Positions 33,400-42,210 of a stretch of 64,000 nucleotides of DNA are shown here, in pieces. The DNA is taken from NCBI GenBank assembly GCA_017463615.1, contig JAFTOU010000018.1, positions 1 to 64,000 of the forward strand, read 5' to 3'. The position numbers and the translations under genes are program-made. The stretch's first letter is position 1, and each line of letters starts with the position of its first letter. This DNA comes from Alistipes sp. (GTDB lineage: Bacteria; Bacteroidota; Bacteroidia; Bacteroidales; Rikenellaceae). The notes below the pieces were generated by a model. It was not told the DNA's origin and did not search any database. It worked only from the letters and a program-made list of their open reading frames with translations.

Positions 33400-33430
33400 C
33401 AAAGATAGTAAAAATTTCTTGCAATACAAA
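33400..33430 (-). promoter_or_regulatory. Promoter of the TIR-DUF1566 gene
   Basis: On the minus strand: -33 TTTG (plus 33427-33430), a 19-bp spacer, and -7 TATCTTTG (plus 33400-33407), 22 bp before the start. Confidence 0.78.
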
Positions 33431-33436
33431 TTGCAC

Positions 33437-33597
33437 CGTTTTCGCGTCAGAAGGCGGTAGTTGCACACCCCATTTGTCGTCAAAATGCGGTAGTTGGTGT
33501 GCATCGTGCAAAAAAGCAACATCGGATAGTACTAAAGCGTACAGCCGATGTTGCTTTTTAAGGGATGTGCAGCTAATGCCGTATTTTCACGGCAAAT
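33437..33597. repeat. Nested-palindrome intergenic repeat, copy B
   Basis: Begins GTTTTCGCGTCAG. It contains two tandem GCGGTAGTTG segments and a 15-bp hairpin AAAAAGCAACATCGG (33511-33525) / CCGATGTTGCTTTTT (33545-33559) around GTACTAAAGCGTAC. T-runs on both sides make it the likely terminator of purA on the minus strand. Confidence 0.7.
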
Positions 33598-33611
33598 GCT
33601 TCACTACAAAA

Positions 33612-34877
33612 TTATCGGATAATTGTCTCCTCGCGGTCTGGACCCACCGAAATAATCTTCACTGGCACACCGCACTCAGCCTCAATGAAGGATACATAGT
33701 CCTTGAACTGCTGAGGGAAGTCGTTATAGTCGCGGACGTTGCAGATATCGCAATTCCAGCCCTCAAACTCGCGGTAGATAGGCTCAATAGTATCGTCTGC
33801 CTCGTATGGGAAGTAGTCCACCTGCTTGCCATTCAGCTGGTAGCCAACGGCAACCTTGATAGTATCAAAGTCGTTGAGGATATCGGACTTCATCATAATA
33901 AGGGCAGTAACGCCATTCATCATAACGGCATACTTCAGAGCCACGAGGTCAAGCCAGCCACAGCGGCGTGGGCGACCGGTAGTAGCGCCATACTCGCAAC
34001 CTACCTGACGCAGGGTCTCGCCAGTAGAGTCAAAGAGCTCTGTTGGGAACGGACCGCTACCTACGCGGGTGCAGTAAGCCTTGAAAATACCATAAACCTC
34101 GCCAATGCGTGTTGGAGCAACGCCCAGGCCTGTGCAGACACCTGCGCAGAGGGTATTAGAAGAGGTTACATACGGATATGTACCGAAGTCTACATCAAGC
34201 AGTGAGCCCTGAGCACCCTCAGCGAGAACGGAGGTATTGCTCTGCAGGTAGCCATTTACAAGCATCTCGCTATCTACGAACTCAAAGCGCTTGAGCGACT
34301 CAACGCCACGGAACCACTCCTGCTCGTAAGCATCAACATCTACCTGATAGTCATACTGGCGCAGCTGGAACAGGTGCTTGTCCTTCAGAGCCTGATAGCG
34401 CTCCATAAAGTCTGGCAGCAGGATATCACCCACGCGCAGACCGTTACGACCAGTCTTGTCCATATAAGCAGGGCCGATACCCTTGAGTGTAGAGCCAATC
34501 TTGGTCTTACCCTTAGCAGCCTCCGATGCAGCATCCAGTGCGCGGTGAGTTGGCAGGATGAGGTGTGCGCGCTTAGATATCTTCATGCGCTCCACCATAT
34601 TGATACCTGTAGCCTCAATCTGAGCAATCTCCTCAGCCAGAATCACAGGGTCAATAACCACGCCATTACCGATAATGTTCATAGAGCCCTCGCGGAAGAT
34701 ACCCGACGGCACAGTGTGCAGCACGAACTTCTCGCCACCAAAGTGGAGCGAGTGTCCAGCATTAGGTCCACCCTGAAAACGGGCAATCACATCGTAATTA
34801 GGGGTTAATACATCAACCACCTTACCTTTACCCTCGTCTCCCCACTGAAGACCGAGTACAACATCTACTTTTTTCAT
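33612..34877 (-). CDS. purA: Adenylosuccinate synthetase
   Basis: 421 residues, full length. It converts IMP and Asp to adenylosuccinate with GTP in AMP synthesis. The P-loop-like GLQWGDEGKGKVVDVL is at residues 8-23. The catalytic His lies in FQGGPNAGHSLHFGG, the IMP region has GIGPAYMDKTGRNGLRVGD, and GRPRRCGWLDLVAL lies near residue 300. The C-terminal GPDREETI is present. It is monocistronic, with repeat B as terminator. A minus-strand TATATTTG -7 box is at 34955-34962. Confidence 0.97.
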   Translation of the reverse strand: MKKVDVVLGLQWGDEGKGKVVDVLTPNYDVIARFQGGPNAGHSLHFGGEKFVLHTVPSGIFREGSMNIIGNGVVIDPVILAEEIAQIEATGINMVERMKISKRAHLILPTHRALDAASEAAKGKTKIGSTLKGIGPAYMDKTGRNGLRVGDILLPDFMERYQALKDKHLFQLRQYDYQVDVDAYEQEWFRGVESLKRFEFVDSEMLVNGYLQSNTSVLAEGAQGSLLDVDFGTYPYVTSSNTLCAGVCTGLGVAPTRIGEVYGIFKAYCTRVGSGPFPTELFDSTGETLRQVGCEYGATTGRPRRCGWLDLVALKYAVMMNGVTALIMMKSDILNDFDTIKVAVGYQLNGKQVDYFPYEADDTIEPIYREFEGWNCDICNVRDYNDFPQQFKDYVSFIEAECGVPVKIISVGPDREETIIR

Positions 34878-35132
34878 ATATCAAGTTTAGATTATATCAA
34901 AAATATTATAATCACATTACAGAGTGTAAAGTTACACTTCTTTTTGCGAACCTGCAAATATAGCACCCATTTTTTTTAACAATTTATTGACAAGAGATTA
35001 GCTTTTTGTAGGCACAGCCTCCGCTGAGGGTGGTAGCAGAGTGTCGGATGTATACCTATTATTATATAGGCGAGTAGGTAGTTTGAGAATTTTTCGTATC
35101 TTTGCGCCGTTAAACTTAAAAAGAATATAGTT

Positions 35133-36011
35133 ATGAAAGCATTTGTTTTTCCTGGACAAGGATCGCAGAGTGTGGGAATGGGTAAGGAGTTGTATGAGAA
35201 TTCTGAGATTGCAAAGGCTCTATTTGAGAAGGCAAATGAGATTTTAGGTTTCAGAATTACAGATATAATGTTCGCAGGTACGGCTGAGGAGCTTAAGCGC
35301 ACCGATGTTACACAGCCTGCAGTATTCCTCCACTCGGTAATATTGGCAGAGGTTATGGGCATTGAGCCCGAGGCTGTTGCAGGTCACTCGCTCGGCGAGT
35401 TCTCGGCATTGGTTGCCGCTGGTGCACTGAGCTTTGAGCAGGGACTTAAGCTCGTAGCTAAGCGCGCTGCAGCGATGCAGAAGGCTTGCACCGAGCAGGC
35501 GGGTACTATGGCTGCAGTGCTTGCACTTCCAGATAGCACTATTGAGCAGGTGTGCGAGAGCATAGATGGCGTGGTGGTCGCTGCAAACTACAACTGCCCA
35601 GGTCAGCTGGTTATCTCGGGCGCTGTGGATGCGGTAAATGCCGCTTGTGAGGCACTCAAGGCTGCTGGTGCGCGTCGTGCGCTGGTACTGCCTGTAGGTG
35701 GTGCTTTCCACTCGCCACTGATGGCTTCGGCTCAGGCTGAGTTGGAGCAGGCTATTGCCGAGGCTGAGTTTATGACTCCGCGCTGCCCTATCTATCAGAA
35801 TGTAGATGCACAGCCACATACCGACCCTCAGACCATCAAGGCCAACCTCGTTGCTCAGCTTACCGCTCCGGTGCGTTGGTGCCAGAGTGTTGAGCGTATG
35901 ATTGCCGACGGCTTTGACTCCTTTACTGAGGTTGGCTGCGGCACTGTACTTCAGGGACTTATCACCAAGACAAATCGTGAGGTTGAGGCTACAAGCGTAA
36001 GCAATCTTTAA
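35133..36011 (+). CDS. fabD: Malonyl-CoA:ACP transacylase
   Basis: 292 residues. It transfers malonyl from CoA to acyl-carrier protein for fatty-acid synthesis. It starts MKAFVFPGQGSQSVGMGKEL. The active-site Ser is in AGHSLGEFSALVAAG (near residue 90), Arg in KRAAAMQKA, the catalytic His in GGAFHSPLMASA (near 197), and Gln in the N-terminal GQGSQ. A TATCTTTG -7 box is at 35097-35104. It is followed by a strong terminator and is not in a fab cluster here. Confidence 0.96.
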   Translation: MKAFVFPGQGSQSVGMGKELYENSEIAKALFEKANEILGFRITDIMFAGTAEELKRTDVTQPAVFLHSVILAEVMGIEPEAVAGHSLGEFSALVAAGALSFEQGLKLVAKRAAAMQKACTEQAGTMAAVLALPDSTIEQVCESIDGVVVAANYNCPGQLVISGAVDAVNAACEALKAAGARRALVLPVGGAFHSPLMASAQAELEQAIAEAEFMTPRCPIYQNVDAQPHTDPQTIKANLVAQLTAPVRWCQSVERMIADGFDSFTEVGCGTVLQGLITKTNREVEATSVSNL

Positions 36012-36043
36012 GATTTTTTACAATTTTCTGAAAAAAATTTAAT

Positions 36044-36070
36044 AAAGAGTGGTAATTTCCACTCTTTTTT
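36044..36070 (+). terminator. Rho-independent terminator of fabD
   Basis: Stem AAAGAGTGG / CCACTCTTT with loop TAATTT, followed by a T-run. The TATATTTG -7 box of the next gene (36073-36080) starts three bases later. Confidence 0.85.
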
Positions 36071-36109
36071 TATATATTTGTAGCATCAAACAACTTAAAG
36101 GAATTAGGG

Positions 36110-37336
36110 ATGAGTTCGTTAATAGATTTTTTCAACAATAATCAGACCGAGAACAAGGGTCTGCAGCAGAAGAACAACATCATCAAGCGCAGCATTATCG
36201 CCTACATGGCTGTAAATGGTGAGTCTACACTTGCCGAGCTGACTAAGGAGCTGAGAATAAGTGTTCCGACGATAACCAAGCTGGTGCAGGAGCTCTGCGA
36301 CGAGGGCATTGTAACAGACCTTGGCAAGGTTGAGACCCCAGGAGGTCGTCGTCCTAATGTCTTTGGCCTGACAAATACGGCTATCTACTTTGCAGGTATC
36401 AATGTGGGTCGTGACCGTATGACCTTCGTAATCACCGACCTGCAGAACAACATCATCAAGGAGGTTGTAGATGATACTTTTGAGCTTAGCGACCGCACGC
36501 AGTGTCTTGACAAGATTTGCGACAACATTGAGAACTTTATCAACACCTGCGGCATTGACAAGAGTCACATCTTGGGCGTTGGCGTCTGCATCGTAGGTCG
36601 TGTAAATACCCAGCAGGGTCGCTCGTACAAGTACTTCACAAGCGTGGAGACTCCGCTCAAGGAGATTATTGAGAGTCGCATCGGCATTCGTGTGCTGGTG
36701 GAGAACGATACCCGCTCGCGCTGCTATGCAGAGTACACCTGTGGTCGCTCTAAGGAGGAGAGCAATGTACTCTATCTCCACTTGGGACTCGGTGTTGCTA
36801 TCGGTATTGTAGTGAACGGCAAGCTCTTCTACGGTAAGAATGGCTTTGCGGGCGAGTTTGGTCACATCCCATTCTTTGACAACGAGAAGATATGCTTCTG
36901 TGGCAAGAAGGGCTGTCTGGAGACAGAGGTTTCGGGTATCGCCATTGAGGAGAAGATGAGCGAGCTTATCCGCTCGGGCGCTAACTCTATCCTGCGTCCT
37001 AAGTACGAGAGTGGCGAGACAATCCACATCAACGACATCATCAACGCTGCTCGCAACGACGACAACCTCTCCATTGAGCTTATTGAGGAGGCGGGCGAGA
37101 AGATTGGTAAGGCTGTTGCTATCCTTATCAACATCTTCAACCCTGAGACCGTCATTGTCGGTGGTAACCTCGCTGCAGCGGGTGACTATGTGATGCTTCC
37201 ACTCAAGAGTGCGACCAACAAGTACTCACTCAACCTTGTATATAAAGACACCAAGTTCCGCCTCTCAAAGATGAGCGAGAATGCTCCTGCGTGGGGCGTG
37301 GCTATGCTTATCCGTAACCAGGTTATCGGCTTGTAG
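36110..37336 (+). CDS. ROK-family transcriptional regulator (NagC/XylR type)
   Basis: 408 residues. The N-terminal winged helix (STLAELTKELRISVPTITKL, residues about 40-59) precedes a ROK sugar-kinase-like domain. That domain has GINVGRDRMTFVITDLQ (phosphate 1 region), LVENDTRSRCYAEY with the catalytic-type Asp, and the GEFGHIPFF and CFCGKKGCLETEVSG zinc motif. It probably senses a sugar or amino-sugar and controls a carbohydrate locus elsewhere. The next gene (GNAT-Rpe) starts one base after its stop. The -7 box TATATTTG is at 36073-36080. Confidence 0.88.
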   Translation: MSSLIDFFNNNQTENKGLQQKNNIIKRSIIAYMAVNGESTLAELTKELRISVPTITKLVQELCDEGIVTDLGKVETPGGRRPNVFGLTNTAIYFAGINVGRDRMTFVITDLQNNIIKEVVDDTFELSDRTQCLDKICDNIENFINTCGIDKSHILGVGVCIVGRVNTQQGRSYKYFTSVETPLKEIIESRIGIRVLVENDTRSRCYAEYTCGRSKEESNVLYLHLGLGVAIGIVVNGKLFYGKNGFAGEFGHIPFFDNEKICFCGKKGCLETEVSGIAIEEKMSELIRSGANSILRPKYESGETIHINDIINAARNDDNLSIELIEEAGEKIGKAVAILINIFNPETVIVGGNLAAAGDYVMLPLKSATNKYSLNLVYKDTKFRLSKMSENAPAWGVAMLIRNQVIGL

Positions 37337-37337
37337 A

Positions 37338-38447
37338 ATGGAGTTGCGGGGCAAAGTGTGCATATTGCGTAGTGTCGTCTCTTCGGATGTCGGCACTATT
37401 CTTTTGTGGGAGAATGACCCTGCACTTGCTCAGTATAGCGACCCTCACCCGCCCTATAGCCGCGAGCAGATAGAGGAGTTTATCGCCTGCCAACAGTATG
37501 GCCTTCAGGCGAATGGACAGCTGCGACTGATGATAGAGGTCGGGGGCAGAACAGTCGGAGCCGTAGACCTATTTGATTACGACGGCACTACTGCCGAGGT
37601 GGGAGTTCTGGTCTACGACCACGCCGACCGCAAGCAGGGCTATGCTACCGATGCGCTACAGACTGTGATAGGCTGGGCAAAGGCACTGGGTATTACAAGC
37701 CTTCAAGCCACGATTGATAGCGAAAATATCGCCAGCCGTCGCCTCTTTAGCCGCCTCGGATTTGTAAATGTAGATAATAACAGATACCTTTGTAATATGA
37801 AACGAATTGTAGCACCCTCAATACTCTCTGCCGACTTTGGCAACCTTGAGCGCGACACGCTTATGCTCAACCGCTCGGCTGCTGAGTGGGTACATGTAGA
37901 TGTTATGGATGGCGACTTTGTGCCCAATATCTCCTTCGGCTTCCCTGTACTCAAGGCCGTAACGAAGGTGAGCACCAAAGTGATTGACACCCACCTGATG
38001 ATTAGCAACCCTCTGCGCTATGTGGAGAAGTTCGCCAAGGCTGGCTCGCACTATGTGACCTTCCACTACGAGGCCACAAACGACATTGATGCCTGCATAG
38101 ATGCTATCCACGCAGCTGGTGCAAAGGCTGGTATCAGCATCAAGCCCGCTACCGACGCTCGCGTTCTGCAGCCGTGGATTGAGAAGCTGGATATGATACT
38201 CGTTATGAGCGTAGAGCCCGGCTTCGGAGGTCAATCCTTTATGCCCGAGTCACTTGATAAGGTGCGCATCCTCAAGGATATGATTACGGCAGAGGGCAGC
38301 CAGTGCCTCATAGAGATTGATGGCGGCATCAGCGCAGCTAACGCTGGCGAGGTCTTTCGCGCAGGTGTAGATGTTGTCGTTGCAGGCTCTGCAGTCTTCG
38401 GCGCTGCTGACCCCGAAACCGAAATTGTAAAGATACTTAACGCGTAG
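37338..38447 (+). CDS. rpe: GNAT acetyltransferase fused in frame to ribulose-phosphate 3-epimerase
   Basis: 369 residues without an internal stop. Residues 1-153 are a GNAT domain (LRSVVSSDVGTILLWENDPA, VGVLVYDHADRKQGYATDAL as the acetyl-CoA loop region, NIASRRLFSRLGFVNVDNN as the end). Residues 154-369 are a complete Rpe starting MKRIVAPSILSADFGNLERD, with HVDVMDGDFVPNISFG, THLMISNP, MSVEPGFGGQSF and EIDGGISAANAGEV. Rpe interconverts ribulose and xylulose 5-phosphate. The Met at 37797 is preceded by a TACCTTTG-like box (37785-37792), so a separate Rpe could also be made. It is a real fusion or two genes that lost their stop; a sequencing artefact is possible. Confidence 0.82.
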   Translation: MELRGKVCILRSVVSSDVGTILLWENDPALAQYSDPHPPYSREQIEEFIACQQYGLQANGQLRLMIEVGGRTVGAVDLFDYDGTTAEVGVLVYDHADRKQGYATDALQTVIGWAKALGITSLQATIDSENIASRRLFSRLGFVNVDNNRYLCNMKRIVAPSILSADFGNLERDTLMLNRSAAEWVHVDVMDGDFVPNISFGFPVLKAVTKVSTKVIDTHLMISNPLRYVEKFAKAGSHYVTFHYEATNDIDACIDAIHAAGAKAGISIKPATDARVLQPWIEKLDMILVMSVEPGFGGQSFMPESLDKVRILKDMITAEGSQCLIEIDGGISAANAGEVFRAGVDVVVAGSAVFGAADPETEIVKILNA

Positions 38448-38459
38448 CTAACACATTAC

Positions 38460-38488
38460 ACAAAAAGATGTTATATGCACCTTTTTGT
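38460..38488 (+). terminator. Hairpin terminator after rpe
   Basis: Stem ACAAAAAG / CTTTTTGT with a 13-nt, partly paired loop, 12 bp after the stop. It is followed by repeat C. Confidence 0.5.
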
Positions 38489-38503
38489 GGAATTTAGGAG
38501 TGA

Positions 38504-38587
38504 TTTTACAACGCTCGCCGATATGCGAAGCGATGGGTTGTACTAAGCGTACTACCCATTGCTGAGAATGAGGTAGCGGAAGTAAAA
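38504..38587. repeat. Nested-palindrome intergenic repeat, copy C
   Basis: Outer TTTTACAACGCT / AGCGGAAGTAAAA and inner AGCGATGGGT (38529-38538) / ACCCATTGCT (38554-38563) around TGTACTAAGCGTAC. It is the shortest and most degenerate copy, and the only one between two genes on the plus strand. Confidence 0.65.
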
Positions 38588-38608
38588 GCCTCATAAACAC
38601 ACAAAAAA

Positions 38609-40543
38609 ATGATTTCTATAGATAATCTTTCAGTCAGCTTCGGCGGTTGGACACTGTTTGACGAGATTTCGTTCCTAATAAACCCAAAGGAGCGCATAGG
38701 CTTGGTGGGTAAGAATGGAGCGGGAAAGACCACCATACTAAAGCTCATTGCGGGTCTTGAGCAGCCGACATCGGGTGCTGTGACGCGTAATGCCGACTGC
38801 ACCATAGGCTACCTCCCGCAGCAGATGCAGGTGGCAGATACCACTACCCTGCTGGCTGAGACGGCTAAGGCGTTTGAGGAGGTACTTGCCATAGAGGCGC
38901 AGATAGAGAGCCTCACGGCAGAGATTGCCTCCCGCACCGACTACGAGAGCGAAGAGTATGAGAAGCTACTCCACCGTCTCAACGATGCCAACGACCGCTA
39001 CCACATATTGGGTGGTGACACGCGCGATGCAGATATTGAGAAGACCCTGCTCGGTCTTGGTTTCCGTCGCGAGGAGTTTGACAAGCCAACAAGCACCTTC
39101 TCGGGTGGTTGGCGTATGCGTATTGAGCTGGCAAAGCTGCTGCTCCGTCGCCCATCTATCTTCCTGCTTGACGAGCCTACAAACCACCTTGACATTGAGT
39201 CCATACAGTGGCTTGAGCAGTATCTGAGCACATACAACGGCGCTGTGCTACTAATCTCGCACGACCGCGCCTTTCTGGATAATGTAACAACGCGCACCAT
39301 AGAGCTCTCGCTCGGCAAGATTTACGACTACAAAGTACCTTACTCGCAGTTCGTAACTCTCCGTGCTGAGCGTCGCGCACAGCAGCTGGCGGCATATCAA
39401 AACCAACAGCGTCTGATTGAGAAGAGCGAGGAGTTTATCGAGAAGTTCCGCTATAAGCCTACAAAGAGCAACCAGGTGCAGTCGCGCATCAAGCAGCTTG
39501 ACCGTCTGGAGCGCATAGAGGTTGAGGAGGAGGACTTGGCAACAGTAAACATCAAATTCCCACCAGCACCCCGCTCGGGACAGATTGTTGCCGAGGTAAA
39601 GGGCGTGGGTAAGGCCTTCGGCAGTCACCGCGTATTCTCGGGCGCTGAGTTTACAATTCACAAGGGCGACAAGATTGCACTTGTAGGTCGCAATGGCGAG
39701 GGTAAGACCACCTTTGCCCGCATACTTATCGGCGAGAGCGAACCTACGGAGGGTACTATCCGCATTGGTGCGAATGTAAGCATAGGTTACTTTGCGCAGA
39801 ATCAGGATGATCTGATGGATGGCGAGTTTACCGTCTACGACACCCTTGACCGCGTGGCTGTGGGCGATATTCGTACCCACCTGCGCGATATATTGGGTGC
39901 ATTTCTCTTCCGTGGCGAGGATGTAGACAAGAAGGTCAAGGTGCTCTCTGGTGGCGAGCGCTCGCGATTAGCTATGGCGCGTATGATGCTTGAGCCACAC
40001 AACCTTCTTGTGCTTGACGAGCCTACAAACCACATGGATATGCGCTCTAAGGATATTCTGAAGGAGGCGCTGCGTAAGTTTGACGGCACGGTAGTACTCG
40101 TATCGCACGATAGAGAGTTCCTTGATGGCATTGTAGACAAGGTCTACGAGTTCCGCGACGGAGGTGTGCGCGAGTACTTGGGTGGCATCTACTACTTCCT
40201 TGAGAAGCGCAAGATTGAGGATTTGCGCGAGATTGAGCGCAAAGCGCCTGCAGCACAGAGCTCCTCTGCCCCAGCATCCCAGTCGCAGGGTAAACTGAGC
40301 TACGAGCAGCGCAAGGAGCAGGAGAAGCTCATTCGTCGCCACCGCAAGGCTGTAGAGACCATTGAGGCACAGACCACCGAGGTGGAGGCTCAGATTGCCG
40401 CTTATGATAGTAAATTTGCAACTGCAACAGAGTATAACGCCGACGACTACAAGGCTTACGAGGCTCTAAAGCAGCAGCTTGACCACCTGATGCACGAGTG
40501 GGAGAAGGCTGTCTACGAGCTGGAGCTTGTTGAGGAGGCATAG
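38609..40543 (+). CDS. ABC-F family ATP-binding protein
   Basis: 644 residues, soluble, with two ABC domains and no membrane part. Domain 1: LVGKNGAGKTTILKLIAG, FSGGWRMRIELAKLL and IFLLDEPTNHLD. Domain 2: LVGRNGEGKTTFARILIGES, LSGGERSRLAMARMM and LLVLDEPTNHMD. The interdomain linker is the charged P-site-tip region (about residues 240-320). A C-terminal coiled coil (about 560-640) is Glu/Lys/Gln-rich. ABC-F proteins act on ribosomes as translation factors or antibiotic-protection proteins; the C-terminal coiled coil points to the Uup/YheS-like housekeeping group. No antibiotic link is visible. Confidence 0.93.
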   Translation: MISIDNLSVSFGGWTLFDEISFLINPKERIGLVGKNGAGKTTILKLIAGLEQPTSGAVTRNADCTIGYLPQQMQVADTTTLLAETAKAFEEVLAIEAQIESLTAEIASRTDYESEEYEKLLHRLNDANDRYHILGGDTRDADIEKTLLGLGFRREEFDKPTSTFSGGWRMRIELAKLLLRRPSIFLLDEPTNHLDIESIQWLEQYLSTYNGAVLLISHDRAFLDNVTTRTIELSLGKIYDYKVPYSQFVTLRAERRAQQLAAYQNQQRLIEKSEEFIEKFRYKPTKSNQVQSRIKQLDRLERIEVEEEDLATVNIKFPPAPRSGQIVAEVKGVGKAFGSHRVFSGAEFTIHKGDKIALVGRNGEGKTTFARILIGESEPTEGTIRIGANVSIGYFAQNQDDLMDGEFTVYDTLDRVAVGDIRTHLRDILGAFLFRGEDVDKKVKVLSGGERSRLAMARMMLEPHNLLVLDEPTNHMDMRSKDILKEALRKFDGTVVLVSHDREFLDGIVDKVYEFRDGGVREYLGGIYYFLEKRKIEDLREIERKAPAAQSSSAPASQSQGKLSYEQRKEQEKLIRRHRKAVETIEAQTTEVEAQIAAYDSKFATATEYNADDYKAYEALKQQLDHLMHEWEKAVYELELVEEA

Positions 40544-40569
40544 TAACATTTTATCCCAAAAAACCGATT

Positions 40570-41328
40570 ATGAAAAGACTTTTTATTGTTTTAGCTGCAG
40601 CTCTGACCCTTGTCGGCTGCGTTGATAACTACAAGGCTACCGAGCGTACCTTCAAGGCAAACAGCACGGTGAATGCCTACTTCAAATTCATCCGCGTAGA
40701 GGAGGGCAAGGCACTGCCACACCCCGTAACGGCGGCGACGATGAACTCCGAGGAGCTATATGTTATGTTCAGCCTTGTGGGCGACTATGTAGGCTCTGTT
40801 TACGACCTGATTGAGACCCCTTATGGCGAGAATGCGTTGGCATACGAGGCTTGCCAGGAGAAGTTTGGTGACTTCAACCCTAACTCCTCGCTCTTCCGCT
40901 ACTACACCAAGAAGAAAGGTGGCGAGTGGGTGCTTGATGGCGCTGCGGAGTGCATCTACTACTGCTTCAGCGAGCAGATTAAGGGCATCAAGATTACCTC
41001 TAACCGCCCGTGGACCGAGGGCTACCCTATCGGCACTGACCTCGCGCCACTCTTTACCGTTGAGTTCTCGTCACTGGCAGAGTATGTATCTTCAGGCTTC
41101 CAGGACCGCGAGCTTAAGAGCTACCGTTGCATCGCCAGCGAGTTGGATACTACAAAGACTGCACTGATGCTTGAGACCGACTGGAACATCTACGGCGGCA
41201 CGGATATGGCTATCCACACGGCAACCATTCCGGAGGATATGACAACCCACACCCTTACCATCGCCCTGACCCTTGACTCTGGCGAGACGGTAAGCTACGA
41301 TGTTGCACTGAGCAATATCTACCTGTAG
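40570..41328 (+). CDS. Lipoprotein of unknown function
   Basis: 252 residues with lipobox LTLVGC (signal MKRLFIVLAAALTLVGC). The body is beta-rich with no motif I recognise; it contains a Tyr-rich stretch (CIYYCFSEQIKGIKITSNRP). It begins 26 bp after the ABC-F gene and lies before a second lipoprotein gene. The two could form a surface-protein pair, but there is no sequence similarity between them that I can see. Confidence 0.7.
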   Translation: MKRLFIVLAAALTLVGCVDNYKATERTFKANSTVNAYFKFIRVEEGKALPHPVTAATMNSEELYVMFSLVGDYVGSVYDLIETPYGENALAYEACQEKFGDFNPNSSLFRYYTKKKGGEWVLDGAAECIYYCFSEQIKGIKITSNRPWTEGYPIGTDLAPLFTVEFSSLAEYVSSGFQDRELKSYRCIASELDTTKTALMLETDWNIYGGTDMAIHTATIPEDMTTHTLTIALTLDSGETVSYDVALSNIYL

Positions 41329-41380
41329 TCTTTGGTAGCAAATTTGTAACAATCGTCTCGTAACACTAAATAGTAAAGTT

Positions 41381-42037
41381 ATGAGACGATTTTTTACATT
41401 TTCAGCCCTGCTGATGGCTCTGCTTGCCTTTGCAAGCTGCGATGACAACAACGACTGGACACCCCACCACCAAATCAAGCGCATTGAGAGCCTAATTACA
41501 GATTATCCCGCTACGGAGAGCGAGTTCCGGCAGTTTATCTCCGACATTGAGACGGGCGTGTGGGACTTGGACAACTGGGTAACCTATCGCAATGGCGATG
41601 TGTGGAGTAGCTCCTACGGAGGCTTTGTCAATGTAGCCTTCGGTAAGGGCAGCCAGTTCCTTGACCTTATATTCTTTGCCGACGGCACCTGCCGCCAATG
41701 CTACCTCTACGCCCCTGCGCCCTACAACAACATCCCCTATCCGTTCCTCTACACCACCCTGCTGTGGAGCTTTGATAGCGAGACAAATAGCCTTACGCTG
41801 ACCAATACCGACTACCAAGCCGCGGGCAGCAGCTACGCACAGACCACCCTGCAGCTGAAATACTACCGCTATGGCGAGTTTATCATGGACGGTTTGCAAC
41901 CCTCCGCCGAGCCACTCAATGGCTACAAGATTCGCTACATCGGCACCATTGACAACGCCGCCCTCCGCGCCGAATATATAGAACAATACCGCGACGAAAA
42001 GATATACTCCGAGCTAAACGGAACGGTGTACCGTTAG
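41381..42037 (+). CDS. Lipoprotein of unknown function
   Basis: 218 residues. Signal and lipobox: FSALLMALLAFASCDDNNDW. The mature part is rich in aromatic residues and beta strands (FLDLIFFADGTCRQCYLYAP, LLWSFDSETNSLTLTNTD), with the look of a small lipocalin- or immunoglobulin-like fold. No family was recognised. The leader contains AACAATCGTCTCGTAACACT..., with no clear promoter. Repeat D lies after its stop. Confidence 0.68.
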   Translation: MRRFFTFSALLMALLAFASCDDNNDWTPHHQIKRIESLITDYPATESEFRQFISDIETGVWDLDNWVTYRNGDVWSSSYGGFVNVAFGKGSQFLDLIFFADGTCRQCYLYAPAPYNNIPYPFLYTTLLWSFDSETNSLTLTNTDYQAAGSSYAQTTLQLKYYRYGEFIMDGLQPSAEPLNGYKIRYIGTIDNAALRAEYIEQYRDEKIYSELNGTVYR

Positions 42038-42087
42038 ACAAAATGCTGCGTTAGCTGGGCGGCACCACCGACTACCCCTTGCGCCGT

Positions 42088-42210
42088 TTTAGCGTCAGGG
42101 TGCGTCAGGTGCGGGGCATAGTGAAATATCCCCGAACGGGTTGTAGTAGGATGTACTACCCATTCGGGGATATGAGAGATGTGTCGTAGATGGCGCGCTA
42201 TCACGCTAAA
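42088..42210. repeat. Nested-palindrome intergenic repeat, copy D
   Basis: Outer arms TTTAGCGT (42088-42095) and ACGCTAAA (42203-42210). The near-perfect inner hairpin, 42126-42173, runs ATATCCCCGAA ... TTCGGGGATAT around GTAGTAGGATGTAC. The right arm supplies the last codons and stop of pncB (read leftward). It separates convergent genes. Confidence 0.75.
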
